Assembly: GCA_965656525.1 (NCBI GenBank) | Contig: CBFHKY010000028.1 | Location: 1 to 39,738 of the forward strand | DNA length: 39,738 nt | Source of the DNA: Pseudomaricurvus sp965656525 | GTDB lineage: Bacteria; Pseudomonadota; Gammaproteobacteria; Pseudomonadales; Cellvibrionaceae | Direction: 5' to 3' | In this document: positions 24,735-34,072 of the stretch, in pieces | Position numbering within the stretch: the stretch's first letter is position 1 | How the letters are laid out: each line of letters opens with the position of its first letter | Position numbers and translations under genes: made by a program | The notes under the pieces: generated by a model | The model's input: only the letters and a program-made list of their open reading frames with translations | What the model was told of the DNA's origin: nothing | The model's database searches: none

Positions 24735-26083
24735 GGCTGGCTCTCCCGAGCGTGCTGACTATGATCCATCTCATTGTGGTCCATGTCCTGATGTTGGCTG
24801 TGATCCATTTCCATCGCACTATGATCCATGCCCTCATGCTGGCTGTAATCTATGTCGGTTTCAGTGTGACTCATGCGACGAAAGTCAGAGGTTTTACTGG
24901 ATTCCGAATCCAATAAAAATTGTGCAGATATCACAATCGAATCACCTTCGTTAAGCCCAGACAATATCTCTGCACGGTTTTCACTGATGCGCCCTACCAT
25001 CACTTCGATGGATTTGAAATGCCCATCGCCTTTGGCCAATACCACTCGCGATTGATCACCTGTGCGTATCAAAGCTTCTCTGGGGATCAATAGCGTTTCT
25101 TGCGCAGGGCCCGTAGCAATGGCCATTTGTGCAAACATTCCCGGCCTTAAATAACCATCAGGATTATCAAAGCGCACCCGAATTTGAGCGGTACGAGTTT
25201 TGGGGTTCAGTGAAGGGTAGATGTAGTCCACCGCGCCGGACCACTCTCTTCCCGGCAGATAATCCAAGTGCATTCGAACCGCATCCCCCTCTTGTACACT
25301 CATAACCTGGCGCTCAAAAACTTCGCCAATCACCCAGAGATGCTCCAGCTGGCCAATCGACATCATTTCCATACCCGGTTTAACAAACATGCCTTCGCGC
25401 ACCATAAGGTTGTCTAGCACACCCGATTGTGGTGCCTTAATAGTGATACTTTGACTCACCTTGCCAGACTGTTTTAACTGCTCGATCTCAGCCTCTGGCA
25501 CCTGCAAAGCCGACAGACGCGCCATGGCCGCTTCAATCAATGTGGGGTTGCCGCGTTTCAGCGCAAGTAAAAACTCCTCCCGTGCGTTCACCAGCGTCGG
25601 GGAATACAGATCGTAAAGCGGTGCACCTTTCTGCACTGGATCACCGGCCGCTTTCACATAAAGCTTTTCTATCCACCCTTCTACTCTGGGGTGAATATGC
25701 ACCAGACGATCTTCATCGTATTGCACATAACCTACGGTATTGATGGCAACATCAAGCTGACCTTTCGTTACCGGCGCGGTTCTCACACCAAGATTGTTGA
25801 CCACATCGGGCGATATGATGACCGTCCCGGCGCTTTGCGCGCTACTTTCATCGCGATACACCGGAATCAAGTCCATTCCCATAGGAGATTGCCCTGGCTC
25901 ATCACGCTTATAGCTCGGATCCATCGGTGCGACCCAATAGAGTGGCTCATTGGTAGCGGCGGCCTTATCAGGCACTTTATTGGCGTCTTTATAAAACCAT
26001 AGTGTCGCGTAATGCGCCAAAGTAGCAGTCGCGATTAACACAGCCGCAGCAATAAGCCAGGATTGCTTCGATAAATGCTTCAT
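24731..26083 (-). CDS. cusB: Cu(I)/Ag(I) efflux periplasmic adaptor CusB with His/Met-rich tail
   Basis: 450 residues. One N-terminal membrane anchor is followed by a heavy-metal-binding motif at about 48-76 (YWVAPMDP...SPMGMDLIPVY). Beta-barrel and lipoyl-hairpin domains come next, typical of RND adaptors, with the VQYDEDRLVHIHPRVEGWIEKL segment. The last 47 residues (404-450) are an unusual tail of repeated MDHSQH/MDHNE-type elements rich in His, Met and Asp, a likely extra copper- or silver-binding site. CusB bridges CusA to CusC and delivers metal to the pump. It overlaps cusC by 4 bases upstream and cusA by 4 bases downstream. Confidence 0.94.
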   Translation of the reverse strand: MKHLSKQSWLIAAAVLIATATLAHYATLWFYKDANKVPDKAAATNEPLYWVAPMDPSYKRDEPGQSPMGMDLIPVYRDESSAQSAGTVIISPDVVNNLGVRTAPVTKGQLDVAINTVGYVQYDEDRLVHIHPRVEGWIEKLYVKAAGDPVQKGAPLYDLYSPTLVNAREEFLLALKRGNPTLIEAAMARLSALQVPEAEIEQLKQSGKVSQSITIKAPQSGVLDNLMVREGMFVKPGMEMMSIGQLEHLWVIGEVFERQVMSVQEGDAVRMHLDYLPGREWSGAVDYIYPSLNPKTRTAQIRVRFDNPDGYLRPGMFAQMAIATGPAQETLLIPREALIRTGDQSRVVLAKGDGHFKSIEVMVGRISENRAEILSGLNEGDSIVISAQFLLDSESSKTSDFRRMSHTETDIDYSQHEGMDHSAMEMDHSQHQDMDHNEMDHSQHARESQP

Positions 26084-27453
26084 GGGGTAAATTCTTCCGT
26101 GTGACTGCCGCGCTCCGCAAAAACGGTTGCTGAGCGTTTGTGTGAAGTGAGTTCAGTGCGGTTTTCAAAGAGCAGGTAATCCAGGTTGGCCATGGCTTTT
26201 AACTGATCAAGCTTGATGGTCAAAAAATCAATCTTTGCGTTTAGCTCAGCGATGCGGGCACGAACAGCTTCGGCAAAATCGCCATCGTCATTGTTGTAAG
26301 CCGCCAAAGCCGCTTCGGCTTGTTCGGCCATTTGTGGCATCAACTGACGATCGTAGAGTTGACGACGTTCGTCTAAACGCTGGATTTGAGTGAGTGTCGC
26401 CTCCATTTCAGCCAAGAGTTTGCGAACCATCAATAACTTACTCACCTTTAACTCTTCCGCCCGAGAGCGAGCAACGCTGACCTCTTTGTCTTGTCGGTTG
26501 CCGGTAAACAAAGGCAGATCGAAAGTGACACCAACAGAAAACACATCAGCCCGCTCTCGACCCAACAAGTCGTCCGCTCGGTAGCCGTACTGAGCGGTAA
26601 GCCCCCACTCCGGCTTGTACTTTTGATGGGCCAACTCCACCCCTGTCTGCATTGCCTCGATTCGTTGATCAAAAGCCAACAGCAGCGGGTGTCTGTGAAT
26701 GTGCTCATAAAGCTCACGCTCACTGGCAAGCGACCCAGACGGTAAAATTACCCAATCCGCAAATGGTGTGGGCTGAGTCTGTGCTAAAGGTTGAAGGGCC
26801 AAGCCGCCAATCCATTCCGACAACCTTTGCTGAGCGGAATCCATGTGTTGTCGCAAAACGGTCAAGCGATCATCCAACCGTGTAAGCTCTAACTGGGCCC
26901 GAATAATATCTTGCTGGCGAGCACGTCCAAGCGCGGCAGAATAACTGGCTTCGGTAGCTTCCACTAAATGCTCAAAGAGCGATCGATCGCGCTCAATCAG
27001 ACGGATACTTTCCTGTGCGCCGAACGCTTCCAGCCATAACTGAGTCACAATCGATGTCACCTTGGCTTGTCGATCCTGCCGAAGCAGAGGCTCCTGTGCA
27101 GCCAGCTCTTGTTTCTGTCGAGCAGACAGTTTCAGACTATCCCCGCGGGGAAACCTTTGGCTGACACCCACGGTAAGCTGAGTCATAGATTCTTGGTTTA
27201 TGTCGAAACTGTCGACAGGAAAGTTTGCCGCCATCAGGCTGACTTTAGGATCCGGTAACGTCGATACTGAAACCGATTCACTGTGCAAAGCGTCTTCGCG
27301 ATGTTGACTGCCACTGAGCCAAGGATCCGTGGCAATGGCTTTTGCGATTGCTGCATCCAAGGTCAGCCTCTGCCGTTGATCTTCAGCCTGCCCATGAGCA
27401 AACGCAGAAACACAAACCAACACGATCCACCAAAGCACTCGTTGAATAGTCAT
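26080..27453 (-). CDS. cusC: TolC-family outer-membrane efflux protein CusC
   Basis: 457 residues. A signal peptide ends near AFAHG. Two repeats of long coiled-coil helices with beta-strand segments follow, as in TolC/CusC outer-membrane factors, including the conserved GLTAQYGYRADD and GVTFDLPLFTGNRQDKEV blocks. A trimer forms the outer-membrane channel for the CusBA pump. It shows no clear N-terminal lipoprotein Cys of the E. coli CusC kind. It is third in a run with the DUF411 and CopL-like genes upstream and overlaps cusB by 4 bases, so one transcript is likely. Confidence 0.9.
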   Translation of the reverse strand: MTIQRVLWWIVLVCVSAFAHGQAEDQRQRLTLDAAIAKAIATDPWLSGSQHREDALHSESVSVSTLPDPKVSLMAANFPVDSFDINQESMTQLTVGVSQRFPRGDSLKLSARQKQELAAQEPLLRQDRQAKVTSIVTQLWLEAFGAQESIRLIERDRSLFEHLVEATEASYSAALGRARQQDIIRAQLELTRLDDRLTVLRQHMDSAQQRLSEWIGGLALQPLAQTQPTPFADWVILPSGSLASERELYEHIHRHPLLLAFDQRIEAMQTGVELAHQKYKPEWGLTAQYGYRADDLLGRERADVFSVGVTFDLPLFTGNRQDKEVSVARSRAEELKVSKLLMVRKLLAEMEATLTQIQRLDERRQLYDRQLMPQMAEQAEAALAAYNNDDGDFAEAVRARIAELNAKIDFLTIKLDQLKAMANLDYLLFENRTELTSHKRSATVFAERGSHTEEFTP

Positions 27454-27468
27454 CGCTACATCGCCCTC

Positions 27469-27969
27469 TTATTGCTGATCAGGACGGCTTACAACCGCAA
27501 ACACTTCAGCCAAACCATCCTTTTTTAACAGCCATATTTTGTAAGGCTCGAGCCTGTCGCCGATCTCCATACCGGGGCTGCCAACAGGCATACCGGGTAC
27601 ACTCAGGCCAGTGGCACCATCGGGTGGATCTGCTAGGAACTGCTGGACAAAGCGTGCAGGGATATGACCTTCGAATACATAGCCACCCTTCGATACTGCC
27701 GTGTGGCAGGATTGGAACTCAGGCGTAATGCCATACTGCGTTTTGATACGGCTCAAATCTTCTGGATGATGCGTTTTGGTATCAAACCCTGCGCTTTCAA
27801 CATGATCCACCCAGTGCTGGCAACATTGGCAAGTACGGCTTTTGTAAACGTCTAAGTGTGTCGTGGCTGCGGTTTTGACAGCCAGTTTTTCACCGTCTGC
27901 GCAGCCGACAACAAGCAACAATACGGTCATCAGCAAGAAAGATGCTCTATAAATATTGAACAGTTTCAT
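27469..27969 (-). CDS. DUF411 metal-binding lipoprotein
   Basis: 166 residues from ATG 27969. A lipoprotein signal with lipobox Cys at residue 23 is followed by a DUF411 domain: C47-x-C49-C50 in YKSRTCQCCQHW, then ITPEFQSCHTAV, and a C-terminal DLxxPYKIWLL-like strand (LEPYKIWLL). DUF411 proteins occur in copper and silver resistance clusters and are thought to bind the metal in the periplasm; the CxCC plus downstream Cys/His/Met residues fit this. The frame is open 12 codons upstream, but only this ATG gives the right signal length. It stands 15 bases before cusC, same strand. Confidence 0.85.
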   Translation of the reverse strand: MKLFNIYRASFLLMTVLLLVVGCADGEKLAVKTAATTHLDVYKSRTCQCCQHWVDHVESAGFDTKTHHPEDLSRIKTQYGITPEFQSCHTAVSKGGYVFEGHIPARFVQQFLADPPDGATGLSVPGMPVGSPGMEIGDRLEPYKIWLLKKDGLAEVFAVVSRPDQQ

Positions 27970-28109
27970 AATGGTCCCAATAAAAATTTTTGCCACAAAC
28001 GCCATTCGTTAAGAAAACGCGTTCAGAATAATCGTGTTGGGAGTCTTAAGCCCCCCGCCAGTGTGAGTAAACAATGCAAAACCTGATTTCCAGGCGCACT
28101 GACCCTACT

Positions 28110-28535
28110 TTAGTGGGTAATCGGAGGGCGAAACAATGAAGAGGTACTCTGAGTAAGGAGGGAACCTGGATACTCGGTATGGAGTGTTCGGGTGAATGAT
28201 GCAACCAACGGCAGGGTGTTGCTTACCACCGCAGCACTCGTAGAAATACAGCCAGACTGGGAGCAAGAATCTTGGTCGCAACAGTCAGCCGCTATTAGAG
28301 AGTTATCCGCGTAATCGACTGGGGCATCATGGGTAGGCATATGGCTTTTATGATCCAGACCCATCACACCTTCAATCTTTACCGTATTGGCTTTCATCAC
28401 AGCGGTATTGGTTGGATGAACGCTTGGGCCACAGTGTAAATTGACAACAGCGAACGACTGGACAGAAAAAGCCAGTAGCGCGAAAAACGCCATGTAAAAC
28501 CTGATTGTTTTAAACCGCTTACTGTTAAGCCACAT
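28110..28535 (-). CDS. CopL-like Cys/His-rich secreted protein, first gene of the copper block
   Basis: 141 residues. An N-terminal signal peptide of about 29 residues is followed by C35, several His and Met residues (DHKSHMPTHD) and a dense Cys cluster C85-C86, C91, C96 (CCDQDSCSQSGC). Small proteins of this composition lie at the start of copper operons (CopL-like in xanthomonads), where they help sense or buffer copper. Identity with true CopL is not shown. It is followed at 140 bases by the DUF411 gene on the same strand. A 12-bp perfect dyad lies just upstream of its start. Confidence 0.6.
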   Translation of the reverse strand: MWLNSKRFKTIRFYMAFFALLAFSVQSFAVVNLHCGPSVHPTNTAVMKANTVKIEGVMGLDHKSHMPTHDAPVDYADNSLIAADCCDQDSCSQSGCISTSAAVVSNTLPLVASFTRTLHTEYPGSLLTQSTSSLFRPPITH

Positions 28536-28556
28536 ACTGTGCTCTTTGAAAATATC

Positions 28557-28591
28557 AACGTTTCATAAGATACCTGATTTTATGAAACGTT
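28557..28591. promoter_or_regulatory. 12-bp perfect inverted repeat upstream of the copper block
   Basis: AACGTTTCATAA at 28557-28568 and TTATGAAACGTT at 28580-28591 form a perfect dyad with an 11-base spacer. It is 22 bases upstream of the CopL-like gene and downstream of the ABC permease operon, so it may be an operator for the copper block or a terminator for the upstream operon. It does not resemble the CueR or CusR sites I know. Confidence 0.55.
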
Positions 28592-28686
28592 AAAACGAAA
28601 CGTGGTTAATAACGGTCACGTTCTGCTGGCTCCATCAATACGATGAAACCAACAACGCTCAACAAACCGACCCATAAACTATTCCA

Positions 28687-29958
28687 TCACTTGCTAACCT
28701 TACCCACAGCGCCATCAAAAACCGGCAGGTCCTCTGGAATAAACGGTTCAGTCGACTCGCCACGAAACAGCTTGGGGTAGTAAAAGTGACGCAATTCTGC
28801 GTGGAATGCACGAACGCGATCTTCATAGTTAAGCATTGCGCGAACATCAGTTCCGGCCAACTTCTGCAACACACGTTCTAACATGACGGGTGGGACAATA
28901 AACGCCAAACCCGCTGCCATTTTATCCCGTGTTAAACGTCCTTCGCGATAAGCACTGGATAGAGGCTCTGTTTTTTGATCCCCGACCTGCTGAAAAGCGT
29001 AGTACCATTTCCATTCAAAAGGACGTTGCACGACCGCGTAATCAGACCACTGCGGATAATGTCGCAAAAAAGCAGCCATGGTGACTTCTTTAGGTAAATC
29101 CCAAGCATCATTCACCGCCTCTCGCTGAGTCATGATAATGTCAGCCCCTGCAGGAATCGGTACAAGCTGATTAATGGCAAGACGCCCCCCGGCGGGAATG
29201 ATTACCGATAACAAAATCCAAACACCGATCAGCCCTGCCAAAATGACGGCAGCCGGTTGTCGCCATGCAGCCAACCAGTAACTGATAAGCGCCCAGAACA
29301 CGACATAGACAAACACGCTGACACTTGACCAAAACAAGGTGCTGGCGGCGGTGTCAGCAAGCCATCCACCCAAAAGTAGGGGAACAAGTGTACTGACACA
29401 CAACGCCCCCACACGCAGGGATGCCCGTAAAAAAAAGAGGGAAGACGCTTTTCCCACCGTCGCCACTAATAAATCATGACGCCCTGCAGCTCGCTCTCCA
29501 GCCCTAAGATCATGCAATAACATGATAATAACTAAGGGCAGAATAAAGACCGCCAGAAAAGCAAAATCGAAGCGGCCAATCAGTGCCAGTACCGGATTAC
29601 CAACATCACGCTCATAGACCTGTCCTTCAAGGGCCAGCATACGGACACGGTGTTTCCAAGGCATCACATCCCGCTGCCCCAGCGCCGCAAAAGCAAAATC
29701 AGAAGGTTGATCATAGGTGAGATGAAAACTGTAATAGGCTGCCCAGCCAGCGTCTCCCTGTTGGGACAGCACCACTGAACGATCTTCTTTGTCGGCTTCA
29801 ATCAAGTGTCGAAGAGTGTGCTCCTGTTGTCTAACCTCGGTAAGACCAGACCAAATAGACAGTGCGGACAAACAAAATATCACCAGTAACCAAAAGGTAA
29901 CGGCTCTATCTTTTGCCATGAAATTCATTTCACGACATATTGCAGGATAAAATTTCAT
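28687..29958 (-). CDS. ABC-2 type permease with DUF3526-like domain (second)
   Basis: 423 residues from ATG 29958, which overlaps the previous stop as ATGA. The first helix (about residues 18-40) is followed by a large periplasmic domain, then five or six helices from about residue 135, the layout of DUF3526 ABC-2 permeases. The frame is open 18 codons upstream, but the overlap start matches operon practice. With the preceding permease and the ATPase it should make a heterodimeric membrane transporter. Substrate and direction are unknown. ABC-2 permeases usually export, which is interesting next to a TonB-dependent receptor that imports. Confidence 0.8.
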   Translation of the reverse strand: MKFYPAICREMNFMAKDRAVTFWLLVIFCLSALSIWSGLTEVRQQEHTLRHLIEADKEDRSVVLSQQGDAGWAAYYSFHLTYDQPSDFAFAALGQRDVMPWKHRVRMLALEGQVYERDVGNPVLALIGRFDFAFLAVFILPLVIIMLLHDLRAGERAAGRHDLLVATVGKASSLFFLRASLRVGALCVSTLVPLLLGGWLADTAASTLFWSSVSVFVYVVFWALISYWLAAWRQPAAVILAGLIGVWILLSVIIPAGGRLAINQLVPIPAGADIIMTQREAVNDAWDLPKEVTMAAFLRHYPQWSDYAVVQRPFEWKWYYAFQQVGDQKTEPLSSAYREGRLTRDKMAAGLAFIVPPVMLERVLQKLAGTDVRAMLNYEDRVRAFHAELRHFYYPKLFRGESTEPFIPEDLPVFDGAVGKVSK

Positions 29959-31391
29959 GATTTCACCCTCCCCCCAAAATACACTGCCAGAAAAATCAAC
30001 ACAGTAAACCAACCGAATAACATGAGTATGGATTGCGCTGCGCCAACCAGCCGAATAGATACCGGAGCAGTTTCAAAATGAAACTCTTCCAAAACTTCCC
30101 AGTTATCGGCACTCACCCGTGAACGGCGTTCCGCCTGAGCGTCACTACTGCGATTTATATCGTCCGAATAATCCAGCTGAGTTGCCTGTATGCGGTTGAG
30201 CCCCTGCACAAAGTCGTAGCGCAGTTGTTCAGCCTCACGAAGGAAACGGTGATGGTTGTCGAGATCCGTTCCGATAATGGCACGCGAGGCAAAACCCACA
30301 GCCAATGCCGGTGATAGCCATCCATACTGTGATAGACGTTGCGCTTGCTGTGCATTGCCCTGCATTTGCTTTGCGGCATAATGATTCAGGGTTTCTGTGA
30401 GTGTTGCTTCGCCGCTTTGCGCCACAACGCCACGAATATTAACCGGCAGATCTTCCACTCTAGTAACGTTATGCTTTTTTAGTAGCTCAACGCGCAACTG
30501 AGCGAAGGCTGGGTCATTGGCATTGTGGCCATCCCCGAGTTTGCGCAGATCTGCCTGCATCGCGAGCTCTAATTCAATTTTGCCTGCTTGTGGTATCTCT
30601 TGCGCCACATGATTGACTGCAATAGCAGGCGTCAGCAGCGTTAACACTAACCACAGTGTGGTCAAAATTGCGAGCACGGTTGTCCTGCGCATCAACAACA
30701 ATGACACCAGCAGAGTAGCCATACCCCAAAGGCAAAGGTAAAGAAAATACACCCCTGCCACGGAAAGCAAAGTGACAATAGATTCACCGGCTAATAACGC
30801 CAACCAGAAGCTCGGAATCATGGGCAGCAAAAGCAGTGCTGTCACCGAAAACAGTGCCAAGGCTTTGCCCGCAAACAGAGATCGACCACCGAGATTTTGT
30901 GCTAACAACGGTACCAATGTAGACGCTTCTCGCTCACGAACAATGGCTCCATGGCCGAGCAAGATGATCAATAGTGGCGCAAATAGTTGATACACCAACG
31001 CTGGAGTCAACCAAGAAAAACCCCCGAGGTTTGCACTGGCAGCCGAATCGGCAAACATGGCCGAATTTTGTCGGTGCCCCTCCAAAAAGATGGCCTGTCC
31101 GGTAACCGAGTCAAGTCCAGGATCGAACAGCGCAAGCGGTGCCGGAGTACGAAACGCATAATGTCCGTAATGCACCATCCGGTGCGGGTGGCGATCGGGC
31201 TGGGAAAGAAACGTTTCTTCAGCCTCTAACTGCTGATGTGAGCGAGCATGACGCTCTGCTTCAACACGCACCGCTGTGAACACACTGGTTGCCACCAGTA
31301 ACAAGGCAAACAACAACATCGCGCCCAACATCAAATTTGAGCGCAACCAGTAACGCCACTCTTCACGAGCGACAATCAATACGTGATTCAT
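29955..31391 (-). CDS. ABC-2 type permease with DUF3526-like domain (first)
   Basis: 478 residues. A single N-terminal helix (MLGAMLLFALLLVATSVFTAV) is followed by a long periplasmic region and then a cluster of helices from about 130 onward. A late periplasmic stretch and a C-terminal helix (SILMLFGWFTVLIFLAVYFGG) close the chain. This is the ABC-2/DUF3526 permease architecture, homologous to the next gene. The ATG overlaps the ATPase stop by 4 bases. Such pairs are seen beside siderophore-class TonB-dependent receptors in various gammaproteobacteria. The transported molecule is not known. Confidence 0.8.
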   Translation of the reverse strand: MNHVLIVAREEWRYWLRSNLMLGAMLLFALLLVATSVFTAVRVEAERHARSHQQLEAEETFLSQPDRHPHRMVHYGHYAFRTPAPLALFDPGLDSVTGQAIFLEGHRQNSAMFADSAASANLGGFSWLTPALVYQLFAPLLIILLGHGAIVREREASTLVPLLAQNLGGRSLFAGKALALFSVTALLLLPMIPSFWLALLAGESIVTLLSVAGVYFLYLCLWGMATLLVSLLLMRRTTVLAILTTLWLVLTLLTPAIAVNHVAQEIPQAGKIELELAMQADLRKLGDGHNANDPAFAQLRVELLKKHNVTRVEDLPVNIRGVVAQSGEATLTETLNHYAAKQMQGNAQQAQRLSQYGWLSPALAVGFASRAIIGTDLDNHHRFLREAEQLRYDFVQGLNRIQATQLDYSDDINRSSDAQAERRSRVSADNWEVLEEFHFETAPVSIRLVGAAQSILMLFGWFTVLIFLAVYFGGRVKS

Positions 31392-32167
31392 GTTAAAACC
31401 TTCGACGCCTGATCATCCCTTTGTGATGATTCCGTATTGAACGGCCCCGAACTGAGCGAGAAGGCTCGATGCACCACTTCGGTGTCTATCCGTCCATCTT
31501 GGGAGGCTTGAAACTCACCCACTAAATCGCCCCCCCGAAGAAGACCAATCCGATCCGCCACTTGGCAGGCACCATAGACATCATGAGTCACCATAAGCAC
31601 TGTCTTGCCAGCATTAGCAAGACTGCAAACCAGATCGTGGAATTCGTCGATAGCGCTTGGGTCAAGGCCCGATGTGGGCTCATCCAGTAACAGTATGTCT
31701 GTATCGCGTAAGATGGCGAGAGCAATCGCCACTTTTTGCCTCATGCCTTTGGAATAATGTTTGAGTTTACGGTCTCGCGCTTGCGACTTGAGTGAGACAC
31801 GATCCAATGCCTCCTCTATGGCATGGCTACTCAAAGGCACATCAGCCAACTGCAAGAAATAGCGAAGGTTTTCACGGGCATCAAGATGCTCATAAAGCGA
31901 TGCGGCTTCGGGCAAATAGGCAATCGCGCGACGCGCGGCCTCAAGATCACTTCCGACCTCAACACCGTTGACTCGTACAGAGCCACTTGATGGCAGCAAG
32001 AACCCAAGAAAACTCAGCAAGGTCGTCGACTTGCCAGCGCCGTTGCCACCGAGAAGTGCATACACTTCACCGCTGGCTACAGCAAAAGAAATACCGCAGA
32101 GCACATCTGTACCCGAACGAGCGACGCGCAGGGAATCAGCCTGCAGTTTTAGCGTGGTATTTTTCAT
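31388..32167 (-). CDS. ABC transporter ATP-binding protein
   Basis: 259 residues from the ATG at 32167 (an upstream TTG is in frame but less likely). Walker A GGNGAGKSTT is at about residues 40-49, signature YSKGMRQKVAIA, Walker B ILLLDEPTSGLDP, and a switch His (VTHDVYGA). It is the ATPase that drives the two DUF3526 permeases, in the CcmA/NosF-type branch with a KGMRQ signature. The gene begins 16 bases after the TonB-dependent receptor and overlaps the first permease by 4 bases, so all four genes are one operon. Confidence 0.9.
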   Translation of the reverse strand: MKNTTLKLQADSLRVARSGTDVLCGISFAVASGEVYALLGGNGAGKSTTLLSFLGFLLPSSGSVRVNGVEVGSDLEAARRAIAYLPEAASLYEHLDARENLRYFLQLADVPLSSHAIEEALDRVSLKSQARDRKLKHYSKGMRQKVAIALAILRDTDILLLDEPTSGLDPSAIDEFHDLVCSLANAGKTVLMVTHDVYGACQVADRIGLLRGGDLVGEFQASQDGRIDTEVVHRAFSLSSGPFNTESSQRDDQASKVLT

Positions 32168-32182
32168 CAAACACTTCTCTCA

Positions 32183-34072
32183 TTAAAATCGAAAGGCCGC
32201 AGAAACATTGACGCTGCGCGGTGTTCCCGGTTGAACCCAAAGGTCCGAGAACGAGTTAGTGTAATACGTTTCGTCAAACACGTTGTTCACATCCGCGCGT
32301 AGAGTAATCGCTTCAGTCAATTGATAAGCCGTAAAGATACGAGCGGTCGTATAGCTGGGAAGATCAAAATCAACACCAAAATAGCCGTTTCTCTTACCCA
32401 CATACAGCAGTCCACCGCCGATATCTAAGGGTCTTCCAGCCAATTGAGTTTGCTTAAGCAATTGCACACTCGCTTGTTGTTCGGGAATATTTAGAAGCGA
32501 AGTACCGGCTGGAACAGTGCGCCCAAAGTTTGCGTCAAAAAAATCGTTGTTGGTTTTTGCATCAACATACGCATAGGACGCCCACACACTCAAGCCACTG
32601 CCAAGCTCACCTTTCACATCAAGCTCAACCCCCTGACTTTGAGCTTCACCAACGGCGGCTAACGTGAAGGCGCTTGGATCGTCGACGACAAGAATGTTGT
32701 CCTGCTCAACCTTAAAAACGGAAACAGTGCCAACCAGTGCGCCGTCGTTCATAGCAAATTTTACGCCCGCCTCGATGGAAGTAGACTGGTTAGGATCAAA
32801 ACCGTTGCCGTTTACATCGCTGCCTGAAAGCGGACGGAAGTTTTCGCCATAAGCCGCATAAACAGAGACGGAATCCGACACCGCATAGACCACGCCCAAT
32901 TGTGGGCTCACACGCGTTTCACTTTGCTTGGTCTTTGTCGCCGAGGCACGGTTGTTGAGTTTTTGACGGTAATCGTCATAGCGCGCACCAAGCCTTAAGT
33001 CTACTTTATCGGTCAGACTGATCTGATCCTGCACGAAAACACCAATCGATTCCTGAGTTTCCAGTCGATCTGTCTGAGGGGAAGGTGTCGGCAATGGGTA
33101 CTGGCCGTAGACTGGATTGAAAATATTAATGGCCTGCAATTGCTCAAGGCTTGGGTTGGTTGATAACGACGGCGCTCGGGCGCGTAAAAAGACTTGATCG
33201 TTCTCGAACTGATCAGCGTCAACACCGATGATGACACGGTGTTGCAAACCGTTCATTTCAAAATCGCCATTAATTTCGGCACGAATCACCTGATAAGATG
33301 CATCATAATCACGATAACGACGTTGACGCGTTAATGTTTCCCCATCAACAGACAGCAGCTGTCGGCTACCGGATAATTCCGCCTCGGTCGAAAACCCTTC
33401 AAGAGAGGTATCGCGATAATTGAAACCAATCAGTGCGGCCCATTCGTCATTGAAGTGGTGTTGAAATTCGATTTGATGACCCAGCACATCGGTTTCTAAA
33501 GGGCCGTCACCCGGCTCCCCCAAGAAGCGGCTTTCGGGGATATGCCCTAGTTCGCCATCGAGAGCAAGAACACCCCGATCAAAGGGCACTTCTTGGTGAC
33601 TGTATTCCAATTCATAAATCAACTGACTTTGCTCGCTGATTTGCCAAACCAGCGAAGGGCTGAAGCCTTGTTTAACCGTCTCAATCGTATCTCGGAAACT
33701 GTCGGCATCTTCATAAAAGCCAACCAGCCGAATGGCAACGGTATCAGACAGTGATGTCATCCAATCTACATCCGTTCGATAGGTGTCGAAGCTGCCCGCT
33801 GAAACTTTTAATTCCCCCTCAGTATCAAAGGTCGGACGTTTGGTAACAAGATTCACCGTTCCACCGGGCTCACCCCGCCCGAACAATGCCGCACGCGGCC
33901 CTTTTAACACTTCTACCGACTCGATACCGGAAAGGTCACGGGATCCACCAAAGCCGCGCCCAGCGTTAAAACCGTTGACCAGATAATTACTGGGTAGATT
34001 TTCATCACCGACAAAACCACGCACCGCGAAGCTGTTCCACAAACCACCGAAGTTGTTTTGTCGTGCCACGGA
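32183..34072 (-). CDS. TonB-dependent siderophore receptor, N-terminus lost in gap
   Basis: About 630 residues of a TIGR01783-type receptor are present from the gap to the stop. The plug has VRGFVGDENLPSNYLVNGF, VEVLKGPRAALFGRGEPGG and VNLVTKRP. The barrel is complete and ends in SVNVSAAFRF. The signal peptide, TonB box and first plug strands lie in or beyond the N run at 34073-34172. The class imports ferric siderophores, ferrichrome-like receptors being the nearest in style. Its close linkage to an ABC ATPase and two DUF3526 permeases is the notable context. It may be Fur-controlled, but its promoter is not in the sequence. Confidence 0.9.
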   Translation of the reverse strand, partial: SVARQNNFGGLWNSFAVRGFVGDENLPSNYLVNGFNAGRGFGGSRDLSGIESVEVLKGPRAALFGRGEPGGTVNLVTKRPTFDTEGELKVSAGSFDTYRTDVDWMTSLSDTVAIRLVGFYEDADSFRDTIETVKQGFSPSLVWQISEQSQLIYELEYSHQEVPFDRGVLALDGELGHIPESRFLGEPGDGPLETDVLGHQIEFQHHFNDEWAALIGFNYRDTSLEGFSTEAELSGSRQLLSVDGETLTRQRRYRDYDASYQVIRAEINGDFEMNGLQHRVIIGVDADQFENDQVFLRARAPSLSTNPSLEQLQAINIFNPVYGQYPLPTPSPQTDRLETQESIGVFVQDQISLTDKVDLRLGARYDDYRQKLNNRASATKTKQSETRVSPQLGVVYAVSDSVSVYAAYGENFRPLSGSDVNGNGFDPNQSTSIEAGVKFAMNDGALVGTVSVFKVEQDNILVVDDPSAFTLAAVGEAQSQGVELDVKGELGSGLSVWASYAYVDAKTNNDFFDANFGRTVPAGTSLLNIPEQQASVQLLKQTQLAGRPLDIGGGLLYVGKRNGYFGVDFDLPSYTTARIFTAYQLTEAITLRADVNNVFDETYYTNSFSDLWVQPGTPRSVNVSAAFRF

